From assembly GCA_030590585.1 (NCBI GenBank), contig JAUUYD010000112.1, positions 1 to 7,362 on the forward strand: a stretch of DNA of 7,362 nt, given 5' to 3'. This DNA comes from Spirochaeta sp. (lineage in GTDB: Bacteria > Spirochaetota > Spirochaetia > Spirochaetales_E > Spirochaetaceae_B). A model generated the notes under the pieces. It saw nothing but the letters and a program-made list of their open reading frames with translations. It was not told where the DNA came from and did no database searches. The position numbers and the translations under genes were made by a program. The stretch's first letter is position 1; each line of letters begins with the position of its first letter. This document shows, piece by piece, positions 1-6,883 of the stretch.

Positions 1-12
1 TACCCTTGGGTA
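1..12. repeat. Small palindrome with CTTG loop at window edge
   Basis: The first twelve bases, TACCCTTGGGTA, are self-complementary: a 4-bp stem around a CTTG loop. The same CTTG loop caps two of the three hairpins in the neighbouring cloverleaf repeat (37-122), so this may be the edge of a larger repeat cut off by the window. On its own it is short enough to be chance. Confidence 0.3.
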
Positions 13-36
13 TTTCCGAGCGAGTGAAGGCAAAGC

Positions 37-122
37 AAGGTATGATACCCCGCCCCTTGGGGCGGAATAGAGTTGCCTTTGGCAACTCTGGGTCCAGGGC
101 TTGCCCTGGGGTATCATACCTT
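37..122. repeat. Cloverleaf-shaped intergenic palindromic repeat
   Basis: This 86-base element folds, on either strand, into a closed four-way junction. The outer stem is 13 perfect base pairs (37-49 AAGGTATGATACC with 110-122). Three hairpins sit inside it. Hairpin A (50-65) has a 6-bp CCGCCC/GGGCGG stem with a CTTG loop. Hairpin B (69-89) has a 9-bp perfect stem AGAGTTGCC/GGCAACTCT with a TTT loop. Hairpin C (94-109) has a 6-bp CCAGGG/CCCTGG stem with a CTTG loop. A and C abut the outer stem with no unpaired base; B is separated from A by 3 bases and from C by 4. All 34 stem pairs are Watson-Crick. It lies 21 bases past the end of the FecR gene. From the fold alone it resembles multiplied REP/MITE-type intergenic repeats; no transposase is in view. 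The structure is plain in the sequence, but its identity as a dispersed repeat is inference. Confidence 0.8.
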
Positions 123-135
123 TCATTTGTTTTTT
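37..135 (+). terminator. Possible terminator for + strand transcript entering from the left
   Basis: Read on the + strand, the outer 13-bp stem of the cloverleaf is followed at once by a T-rich run (121-135, TTTCATTTGTTTTTT), as in an intrinsic terminator. Read on the minus strand, the tail is TTGCTTTGCCTTC, a poor U-tract, so the element is a weaker candidate for ending the FecR operon. No + strand gene ends within the window, so the client would lie off the left edge. Confidence 0.3.
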
Positions 136-143
136 CAAAAAAT

Positions 144-2930
144 CTACTCGGCATACTGCAGCTCATCGGTGAGGATTGTCGGCGCCGTGTCGGCAATATT
201 CACTGAGAGTGAGAACGGTACCCGTACCATGGGGCTTTTGCGGGTGACACCCACATCCTCGTATTCGGTACGTGCCTGAATGGCAAGAATGAAATTCCCG
301 ACATCCAGAATCCTCAGGTTGTTCAGGGTGTAACGAGTTCCACTCAAACCTGTCTCTCTCAGCAGCGGCAATCCTGAACCTTCAACATACAGCGCCAGAT
401 CGTAGAAATCAGCCCCGTTGACATTTTGCCAGTCGAAAACAAGGTTCCTCCGGCCGGTCATGTCCACATCTTCACCTGATAATGGGGATGTTACAGTTGG
501 CCTGGAAAGGGAAGGGAGTTCATCGATGGTGAAATGGAACTTACTACTGTCCGGGGCTTCCTGGCCGAAACTGTCCCTGGATTTAACAACCCAGCTGTAA
601 CTGCCGGAATCGAGGGCTTCCAGATTAAGACTGGGTTCTGATGTCTGATAGAGCCGGTTTACTCTGCCGTTGTCGATTTCAACGGTGTATCGCTCCAGAG
701 GCGGATCCTGATTCCAATTCAGGGTTATGCCGTTTCTCAGGGATTCAAGGGCGCTGATTGCGGCTCCATTGGCAGGGGATACGGGCCGGGCGGCAGAATA
801 CTGGACGAAATCGCCGACTTCGAAGCGGTATGCCGCGCTTGCACTGGTTTTGGATGCACCGGGGGGTGGATTATCCCGTATTGAGGTGAGTTCAACGGTA
901 TAGCTGCCGATTCCGCTGTTTCTCCCCAGGGTGAAATCTCTTACAAGAGAGACGGCTCGGTCGTCCCTGTTGACTATTGTTCCGTTCGGGGCTTTAAGCA
1001 CGACACGGTAGGCATCGGCACCAGGGGCGGGATCCCAGGCGAGGGAGATGGCGGATGAGCCGATCAGATTGATTACAGAGCCGGGCCTCGGGGTATTCAA
1101 GACCGGCGGACTGAACTCTGAACGCAGGGTGAAAAGGCCTTCCCGGCTTTCAACCAGAGTTCTGCTGTTCTCATCCAGTATCTGAATTTTCCAGCTGTAA
1201 ATACCCTCTCCGGGGAGGGGTGCGGTGAAAGTTTCACCAAGTACAAGGCTTTCAATTATTCTTGTACGCTCTGCTGCGGCGTCAAAATCACCGCTTATTC
1301 GATCAAGTTGGAAACGGGCGGTACCCGGAACTTCACTGCGCCAGATGAATGTATGTGATGAATAGGGTTCAATCTCTCTGGTTTCTCCGGGAGCGGGATC
1401 GAGAAGCTCCACTGATCCGGAAAGGGGGCGTATGGTAAAACTCCGGGTTTCCGATACGGGGACCGGCAGGCCGTCGGCAGCCTGAGCTTCAACACGCCAA
1501 TAGTACGTTTCAGGTTCCGGGGCTGGAAGGAGGGTTTTCCAGTTCTCAGGGCCGTCGGATTCGGCTTGAATATCGGACATGGACTCGTTGGAGGATATCC
1601 TTATCCGGTAAGAAATCAGGTCCTCCTGATCCTGCCAACGGAACGGAACGCCGTCCCTCACATCCAGGGCGGAGATGCTTGTATCATCTGCCGGACTTAT
1701 CAGGGTTATCTGATTATGACCAAGCCGCTGTTCAAGAACGAAGCTTCTGCTTTCCACGGTGGGCGGACTCTCTAAAATCCCGCGGCGGTACTGCGGGGTA
1801 ACACGCCACCACCAGGTTCCTGCGGAAAGCTGTTCCATCAGGATTGAGCTGCCTGAGAGTTCTCTGACGACAGGGGTTTTTGTAAAGGACGCATTGCGGC
1901 TCATTTCAAGGGTGTATGAATCGGCGAACCATGTCCTTACCCATTGAAGTGATACAGCCGGGGCATCACTTCGAAAGGGTATCACCAGTTCGGGAATCGG
2001 GGAGATCGGCCGGGCTTCTCTTTCCACATCGACTGAAAAAACGTTGGTGGGGCCGGATTCTCCATTCTCAGTATTAACCACCCGCCAATACCAAAGGCCG
2101 GGGGGGAGCTGCAGACTGGCACTTGAATCTGCTTCCGCCCGGTAAACATCGGCATCAATATCATCGAATGATGAGTTCGCCGACACTTCCAGAGTTGGTT
2201 TCCGCCAATCCGCGAAGAGATCCCAGCTGAAATTCACACGCCTGTTATCATTGTATGTAAGGAGCAGCGCATTTGATTTGGGTGCTTTTACAGCAAGGGG
2301 TAGCTGTTCACGAGTGGACGTTCCACTGGTTTCGTTTATGTGAAGGATTGATTCGGTACCGACAATGGTGGCTCCTTCACGGGTATTAACCGTAGCTTCT
2401 CCTTCGGTTACCGTAACACTGGTTTGTTCGCCTTCTTCGCGGTTGAGGTTTACCGAACCCTGATCGACGGCCACCAGGGTGTCTTCGGCACTGATGGTGA
2501 GCCCCTCGGCGCCGGTGGCGGATATATCACCACCGACAAAATTGATATTTCTGGTTTTACCGAAGAGATCGAGAATGATATAGGTATCCGGGCCCAGAGA
2601 AATTTCATCGAAGAGGACGTTGCCCGACTCATCGGTACTTTTCAATACAATAACGGCGCCGGAATCCGAGGATGTGCGGATGGCATCAAGATTGTACACC
2701 TCTTCGCTGCCGTTCAGACTGCCCCAGCGGGACTGCCGGTCGTAACGGCGCTGAGCCTGTCCCCTGACTTCGACGATTTCACCGACAACAACCCCGCCGA
2801 TATTTTCAACAGTTCTATTGATTTCGTTCCAGAAGAGCCGGCCGAAAAAGACTGCGGAACTTACCAGAAGTATGGAAACGAGTATGTTTCGGGTTTTATC
2901 ACGAGTCGAGGATTTCATACTTGACTTCAT
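144..2930 (-). CDS. Membrane-anchored FecR-domain protein with seven FN3-like repeats
   Basis: The protein has 928 residues and no recognised enzymatic motif. The N-terminus is short and basic (MKSSMKSSTRDKTR), followed by one hydrophobic segment at about 15-34 that reads as an uncleaved membrane anchor, leaving the rest in the periplasm. Residues about 45-200 match the FecR domain style: a beta-rich segment with GEIVEVRGQAQ, a W-x-x-L-N patch, LDAIRTSSDSGAVIVL, and a later VDQGSVNL...TVTEGEATV section. From about 220 to 910 come seven degenerate beta-sandwich units of 90-105 residues. Each has a Trp in an early strand (VNFSWDL 232, VSLQWVR 326, VPFRWQD 428, HTFIWRS 526, ISLAWDP 628, ITLNWNQ 735, LVFDWQN 830), and most have a later YWRV-like strand (280, 373, 476, 578, 778). 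These resemble fibronectin-III or Ig-like folds. ATG 2930 is chosen because GGAGG precedes it by 3 bases; ATG 2918, 15 bases from the same site, is the alternative. The first 32 bases overlap the cyclase gene. A role in scaffolding, adhesion or signalling to the cyclase is inference. Confidence 0.85.
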   Translation of the reverse strand: MKSSMKSSTRDKTRNILVSILLVSSAVFFGRLFWNEINRTVENIGGVVVGEIVEVRGQAQRRYDRQSRWGSLNGSEEVYNLDAIRTSSDSGAVIVLKSTDESGNVLFDEISLGPDTYIILDLFGKTRNINFVGGDISATGAEGLTISAEDTLVAVDQGSVNLNREEGEQTSVTVTEGEATVNTREGATIVGTESILHINETSGTSTREQLPLAVKAPKSNALLLTYNDNRRVNFSWDLFADWRKPTLEVSANSSFDDIDADVYRAEADSSASLQLPPGLWYWRVVNTENGESGPTNVFSVDVEREARPISPIPELVIPFRSDAPAVSLQWVRTWFADSYTLEMSRNASFTKTPVVRELSGSSILMEQLSAGTWWWRVTPQYRRGILESPPTVESRSFVLEQRLGHNQITLISPADDTSISALDVRDGVPFRWQDQEDLISYRIRISSNESMSDIQAESDGPENWKTLLPAPEPETYYWRVEAQAADGLPVPVSETRSFTIRPLSGSVELLDPAPGETREIEPYSSHTFIWRSEVPGTARFQLDRISGDFDAAAERTRIIESLVLGETFTAPLPGEGIYSWKIQILDENSRTLVESREGLFTLRSEFSPPVLNTPRPGSVINLIGSSAISLAWDPAPGADAYRVVLKAPNGTIVNRDDRAVSLVRDFTLGRNSGIGSYTVELTSIRDNPPPGASKTSASAAYRFEVGDFVQYSAARPVSPANGAAISALESLRNGITLNWNQDPPLERYTVEIDNGRVNRLYQTSEPSLNLEALDSGSYSWVVKSRDSFGQEAPDSSKFHFTIDELPSLSRPTVTSPLSGEDVDMTGRRNLVFDWQNVNGADFYDLALYVEGSGLPLLRETGLSGTRYTLNNLRILDVGNFILAIQARTEYEDVGVTRKSPMVRVPFSLSVNIADTAPTILTDELQYAE

Positions 2931-5736
2931 GTTCCTCCGAGTCGGATACCGGGCCGAAATCTCCTGTGATGCCAACCATGGCTCTCATCTCCGTCATCGA
3001 TCCCGGGCGGGAATCATCATCCATACGCCCGAGAACCGCGTAAATCTGCTGGGGTTCAGCTTTTCCTTTTACTTTTATTTTATTCATAGGTACAAGGTGG
3101 AAGAGCCCTTCAACCCTGTCGGCGGTTGCCTGGGAAATCAGGATGTCGGTACCCATCGGTTTGTTCAGAGCTTCAATACGACTGGCCAGATTGACGGTAT
3201 CTCCCATATGGGCCCATTCCATCTTCATCCTGGGATCGCCCATAATTCCAACAGTGGTGGGTCCGCTGTTGAGCCCGCATCCAATCTGAAAGAAGGGGCG
3301 GGTGATTGTTCCCCGGCCGGAGTTGAATTCCCGTAAAGCCGCCCGCATCATCAGGGAAGCATTTATAGCAGACTCAGCGTTATTCTCCAGATCCTGCATG
3401 CTGCCCCAGACTGCCATCACCGCATCCCCGATGAATTTGTCCACAGTTCCCCGGGTTGCCTCGACACAGGGCACCATGGCACTGAAATATTCCGAAAGGT
3501 TGTCCAGAACAATCTGCGGATTTCCCATGGCCTCACTCATCCCGGTAAATCCCCGGACATCCGAGAAAAATACCGTGACATCTTTGGTTTCCGCATGATC
3601 GGGCAGTGTATCCCCGTCGATCATCGCCGCTACCTGCTTGTTGATAAATGCCTCGGTCTTTTCTCTGAGCCGTTCCCGGGCCTGGAGATGGGGTATCATC
3701 TCCATGAAATTGCGGGTGAGCTGCCCCACTTCATCCTTTGATTTCGGCTGAATGGAAATTGCCCCGTAATTTTGAGCTTTAATCATCCTGGTGGCCAGAG
3801 TGAGTTCTTTCAGGGGTTTGGATATGCTCTGTGAGAAAAAGTATACGGCGAGAACCGCCAGGGATAGAACGGCTCCAAGGAGAGACCAGTTCAGAATCTG
3901 GATTGACATCACAACACCGAAGGCGTCCTTCTCAAGCACAGTTGTAACAACACCCAGATTTCCAATTGGTATGATCTTGAACGATCCCATCACTTTTACC
4001 GGGCCGTTGAGAGTGTCCTCCTGGAATCGGATTTGACCCTCTTTAAGTCCCCGGGAATACATTTCCTGAAAGACCGGAGAGTCTCTGAGGCTTTCACCCC
4101 CGAATACAAGGGTGAAATCCGGATGTGCCAGCATATCGCCGTCGGAATTAATAATAACGGTTGTTGTATTTCCCTTTTGATTACTGACGCTTTCGGCAAG
4201 GCTGTCGCCGATGTCCGCCAGAATCACCAGGACTGTCTGTTCGGATCCAAGAAGAAAAGGAGCCGCCAAAGCTATAACCGGAGCCTTTAGATTCGGTATG
4301 AAGGGTGAAACGTTCAGAACAACAGTTTCACCGGATCTTGCTCTTTCCAGGTCTGAGGATCTGGCTGCCAGAATACCTTGAAGTATGGTTTTTTCGTTGG
4401 ATATTCGATTATCCCGGAACCAGTCCCTGTTGGCAAATTCAAAGCTGCTGCCTGGAACTCCGACATAAATCAGAGAGGGGTAGTTGTAAAAGAAATCGTC
4501 AATCAGTGTGGTTGAACCGCCTGAGGCAGATCCAACCTGAAACAGAAGGTTTGAGAGATCGAAGAACTGTTCAATTTCTTTTTCTGCCTGTTTCGCGACA
4601 GTCTGTGACAGCGAAATGTTCGTATCTTCAACCTGATTTCTGATTTCACCCTTAAAAAAGTATATGGAAAGATACGCCAGCGTGGACATTGCCAAGATGA
4701 TGATAATCGAAACAATCAATATGAGTTTGGCACCAACAGGGAACTTTATCTGCAGGTCTCTATTCCTGATTTTCTCTTTCTTTCTGCCTGATTTTTTTCC
4801 GGCCCGGCCGCCGACGGCATCGAGTACTGCCTCCGGCTGAGCCGCTGCGGATTTTTCAGCTGATTGAATCGGTCCTCTGTATACAAGGGGTGCCTGAACC
4901 TCTCTGATTATCACCCGAGGCTCTCCAATGGGATCAATCTCAGGTGATTTCAGTGTTTTCACCGTTTTACCGGAGATATCTCTTGAATTGAGCCAAATCC
5001 GGCTTTCCTGAACCGTGTCCAGCAGGAGGTAATAGGGTTTTTTTGCTTTGTAGGTCTGGTAGTTCTTCCAGGGAATGCCGAGAGGGCCGTGAAGCAGAAT
5101 CTCTGATTTATTGAAAGCTTCATCGAGAATCCCTGATAAATCTTTCAGGTTGAGTTCCTGATTATCCAGATCGAGATAAACCAGGGAGAGATACCGATCG
5201 GGCCGATGGCGTTTTTTTGCAAATAAAGGGACAGAAATTGCGTGACTGAAGGTTTTATCCTGACCTACGGTCAGCTGTCGGCAGGCGGAAACAACATTTT
5301 TATCAATCTGCCGGCGCCTGAAAGTATCAATCAGATCTTGAACGGGGACTGGATGTTTAAGCTCGCTTCCCTGAAGTACAGCTCTCTGACTGTCGATAAA
5401 GACCCCGGCCGAGGGCTCCTCAGGCTTTGCTTTGAGGAATGCACGGCTTCTATTCAGCAGGGTTTTTAAAACATCTGAAAGTTCCACCGACCAGCGGTAA
5501 TTGTTCTTTTGCAATTGAACCACGAAGGAGGCGCCAATAGCCGTGATATCCGCAAGATCTGTGAGCCCCAGAAATGCCGAGGTCCAGTGCATTTGTCTGA
5601 GCGGATCGGCCATAGAGCCGAAACCTGATAGCTTCCGGGCTTTTCCAGCGACACGAAATGTCTGTTCCAGGTTGTTCTGAAGCTGTTTCAGCGTCGCCCA
5701 CAGGGCTTTCTCATCTATTGTGTCATTCAGGCTCAT
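2899..5736 (-). CDS. Membrane class III adenylate/guanylate cyclase with Cache sensor and HAMP
   Basis: The protein has 945 residues and converts a purine nucleoside triphosphate to its 3',5'-cyclic form. Order of parts: an Hpt-like helical region (about 1-102); an unassigned cytoplasmic region (about 110-290); a basic linker GRAGKKSGRKKEKIRNR (310-326); TM1 about 336-360; a periplasmic double-Cache domain about 362-608 with NRDWFRD and GDMLAHPD; TM2 about 614-634; HAMP about 635-690 (SISKPLKELT, KDEVGQL); and the cyclase domain about 716-902. Metal-binding aspartates are D726 (FFSDVRGFT) and D771 (KFIGDAVMAVWG). The purine-selecting Lys is K767, which favours ATP. The transition-state pair is N849/R853 (DTVNLASR), and the phosphate-binding Lys is within KVKGK (888-892). 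The second purine-selecting position, usually Asp or Thr, is A842. The start is ATG 5736 with GAGGA 5 bases upstream; an in-frame ATG at 5748 overlaps that site and lacks its own. This is the first gene of the operon with the FecR-repeat gene. Product cAMP is likely but not proven. Confidence 0.93.
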   Translation of the reverse strand: MSLNDTIDEKALWATLKQLQNNLEQTFRVAGKARKLSGFGSMADPLRQMHWTSAFLGLTDLADITAIGASFVVQLQKNNYRWSVELSDVLKTLLNRSRAFLKAKPEEPSAGVFIDSQRAVLQGSELKHPVPVQDLIDTFRRRQIDKNVVSACRQLTVGQDKTFSHAISVPLFAKKRHRPDRYLSLVYLDLDNQELNLKDLSGILDEAFNKSEILLHGPLGIPWKNYQTYKAKKPYYLLLDTVQESRIWLNSRDISGKTVKTLKSPEIDPIGEPRVIIREVQAPLVYRGPIQSAEKSAAAQPEAVLDAVGGRAGKKSGRKKEKIRNRDLQIKFPVGAKLILIVSIIIILAMSTLAYLSIYFFKGEIRNQVEDTNISLSQTVAKQAEKEIEQFFDLSNLLFQVGSASGGSTTLIDDFFYNYPSLIYVGVPGSSFEFANRDWFRDNRISNEKTILQGILAARSSDLERARSGETVVLNVSPFIPNLKAPVIALAAPFLLGSEQTVLVILADIGDSLAESVSNQKGNTTTVIINSDGDMLAHPDFTLVFGGESLRDSPVFQEMYSRGLKEGQIRFQEDTLNGPVKVMGSFKIIPIGNLGVVTTVLEKDAFGVVMSIQILNWSLLGAVLSLAVLAVYFFSQSISKPLKELTLATRMIKAQNYGAISIQPKSKDEVGQLTRNFMEMIPHLQARERLREKTEAFINKQVAAMIDGDTLPDHAETKDVTVFFSDVRGFTGMSEAMGNPQIVLDNLSEYFSAMVPCVEATRGTVDKFIGDAVMAVWGSMQDLENNAESAINASLMMRAALREFNSGRGTITRPFFQIGCGLNSGPTTVGIMGDPRMKMEWAHMGDTVNLASRIEALNKPMGTDILISQATADRVEGLFHLVPMNKIKVKGKAEPQQIYAVLGRMDDDSRPGSMTEMRAMVGITGDFGPVSDSEEHEVKYEILDS
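2934..2938 (-). promoter_or_regulatory. Ribosome binding site inside the cyclase gene, for the FecR gene
   Basis: GGAGG on the minus strand lies within the last codons of the cyclase gene. It is 3 bases before ATG 2930 and 15 before ATG 2918. The spacing is short for one and long for the other, so the start is not fully settled, but both place translation start before the cyclase stop codon (2899-2901). This suggests translational coupling. Confidence 0.65.
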
Positions 5737-5740
5737 TGTT

Positions 5741-5746
5741 ATCCTC
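5741..5746 (-). promoter_or_regulatory. Ribosome binding site of the cyclase gene
   Basis: GAGGAT on the minus strand lies 4 bases before ATG 5736 (GAGGA with 5-base spacing), which decides this start. The upstream in-frame ATG at 5748 shares bases with the site and has no purine-rich sequence before it. Confidence 0.7.
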
Positions 5747-5842
5747 ATAGACAGGGAATACTCTCGGGAATGTCTCTTAAAACCTATTTCTTCCCTATCC
5801 CCGGTATCGGCGTTTAGCTATAAAGACTGAATACCAACAGGA

Positions 5843-5871
5843 GTGAAACCCTCAACTTTCCGGTATATAAT
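5843..5871 (+). promoter_or_regulatory. Sigma-70 promoter of the deacetylase gene, leaderless arrangement
   Basis: A perfect TATAAT -10 box lies at 5866-5871, preceded at the optimal 17-base spacing by GTGAAA (5843-5848), which matches TTGACA at 4 of 6 positions. Only CAATAC separates the -10 box from the ATG at 5878. Transcription normally begins about 7 bases past the -10 box, which falls on the A of the ATG. Confidence 0.6.
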
Positions 5872-5877
5872 CAATAC

Positions 5878-6876
5878 ATGATTCTCTACGATGACAGTGC
5901 TTTACTGGACTTCCCCCGTTTTGGAATAAAAATCCCTGCTCTTGATTCCCGAAAAACCAGAACGATGGAAGCCCTTCATAACCATTCGGTTCTTTCAGGC
6001 CGGGAGTCTGAATGGTTGACAGATGGTTTTGACGACACCACAAGCCTTGATGACTTACTCCGGGTTAATTCTCCGGAATATGCCCGGGGTTTCTTCGACG
6101 AAAGGGCCCGGGAACGTTTCAAGACAGCATTTGAACTTGTTAATTCCGATGGATCCTATAACCGCTGGGAACCTGAGACGGCACGCAGCCCTCTCGGAGA
6201 GATGACGCCGCTTATAATGAAAATGCATGCGGGAACATGGCGGGCCTCTCAAATCGCCCTGGACACCGGATTTTGTCACTATCTTGGAGGCGGCGCGCAT
6301 CATGGTCATCAGAATTTCGGCCATGGATTCTGCCCTCTTAATGATACGGCGCTGGCAATTCGGCGTCTTCAAGCCGCTGATACCGTAAAAAAAGTGTGGG
6401 CTATCGATCTGGACGCCCACAAAGGGGACGGTACTGCCGCCATTTTTTCCAAAGATGATTCGGTAATAACCTTGAGTGCTCACATGGCCCGGGGTTGGCC
6501 CCTTGACGGTTCACTTCCGCCTTCCCACCCCTCATGGACACCGAGTGATATCGATATTCCCATTGAAAGCGGAGAAGAGAGTCAATATCTGGACCGTTTG
6601 AATACGGCCTTAATGAAACTGAAGGCTTCCTCAACTGCAGATCTTGCCATCGTACTTGCCGGAGTTGATGCCTGGGAGCATGATGCCCTTCCTTCCACCT
6701 CTTTACTGAAACTGACTATGGAACAGATAAGCGAACGGGACAGGATTACTTATCATTTTCTCGAGGAGGCCGGTCTGCCGTCGGTCTGGCTCACCGCCGG
6801 TGGCTATGGAGAAGATTCCTGGCAGGTTCATACCCGTTTTCTCACTTGGGTTCTTCCAAAAATACTCGGTGTTTGA
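5878..6876 (+). CDS. Histone deacetylase family zinc-dependent amidohydrolase
   Basis: The protein has 332 residues and belongs to the arginase/deacetylase fold family (histone deacetylase, AcuC, acetylpolyamine amidohydrolase), which removes acetyl or acyl groups from amines using zinc. All catalytic positions are present: the His pair H141/H142 in GGGAHHGHQNFGHGF; the charge-relay and zinc ligands D177, D179 and H181 in AIDLDAHKGDGTA; D184; the third zinc ligand D264 in AGVDAWEHD; and the transition-state Tyr Y310 in TAGGYG. The residue matching the polyamine-selecting Glu of HDAC10 appears to be L271, so strict polyamine specificity is not indicated. The protein has no signal peptide and is cytoplasmic. 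ATG 5878 is the only ATG before the family-like N-terminus (YDDSALLDF...IPALDSRKTRT) and has no Shine-Dalgarno; the promoter just upstream suggests a leaderless message. The next in-frame ATG (codon 30) would cut off the conserved N-terminal loop. The substrate is unknown; an acetylated protein or small amine are both possible. Confidence 0.93.
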   Translation: MILYDDSALLDFPRFGIKIPALDSRKTRTMEALHNHSVLSGRESEWLTDGFDDTTSLDDLLRVNSPEYARGFFDERARERFKTAFELVNSDGSYNRWEPETARSPLGEMTPLIMKMHAGTWRASQIALDTGFCHYLGGGAHHGHQNFGHGFCPLNDTALAIRRLQAADTVKKVWAIDLDAHKGDGTAAIFSKDDSVITLSAHMARGWPLDGSLPPSHPSWTPSDIDIPIESGEESQYLDRLNTALMKLKASSTADLAIVLAGVDAWEHDALPSTSLLKLTMEQISERDRITYHFLEEAGLPSVWLTAGGYGEDSWQVHTRFLTWVLPKILGV

Positions 6877-6883
6877 AATTAAC

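Larger units (their letters stand above)
5737..5877. other. Divergent control region between cyclase operon and deacetylase gene
   Basis: These 141 bases separate the two divergent start codons. The right end holds the deacetylase promoter (5843-5871). Near the cyclase side the hexamer GGGAAT occurs twice at a 12-base interval (5754-5759 and 5766-5771) on the + strand; such spacing could be an operator but could also be chance. I found no convincing minus-strand sigma-70 promoter for the cyclase operon: the best -10-like string, TATAGC (minus strand, 5814-5819), has no matching -35. Confidence 0.5.

Noticed and set aside
37..122. tRNA gene, because of the cloverleaf of tRNA-like length
   Set aside because: The outer stem is 13 bp rather than 7, the hairpin loops are 3-4 bases rather than 7, and there is no TTCRA T-loop or anticodon loop.
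130..142. TTTTTT-C-AAAAAA mini palindrome after the FecR gene
   Set aside because: A one-base loop cannot close such a stem, and the A/T pairing is weak; it is better read as the T-tract of the neighbouring element.
2424..2924. Open frame of 166 codons on the + strand
   Set aside because: It is antisense to the FecR-repeat gene, has no family resemblance, and is explained as a shadow of a long coding region.
2931..2975. Longer start of the FecR-repeat protein at 2975
   Set aside because: It adds 15 residues fully inside the cyclase gene without a ribosome site, while GGAGG directly precedes the ATG at 2930.
5804..5811. Minus-strand GCCGATAC, close to the sigma-28 (FliA) -10 box GCCGATAA, upstream of the cyclase
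   Set aside because: No TAAA-type -35 element lies at the required distance upstream.
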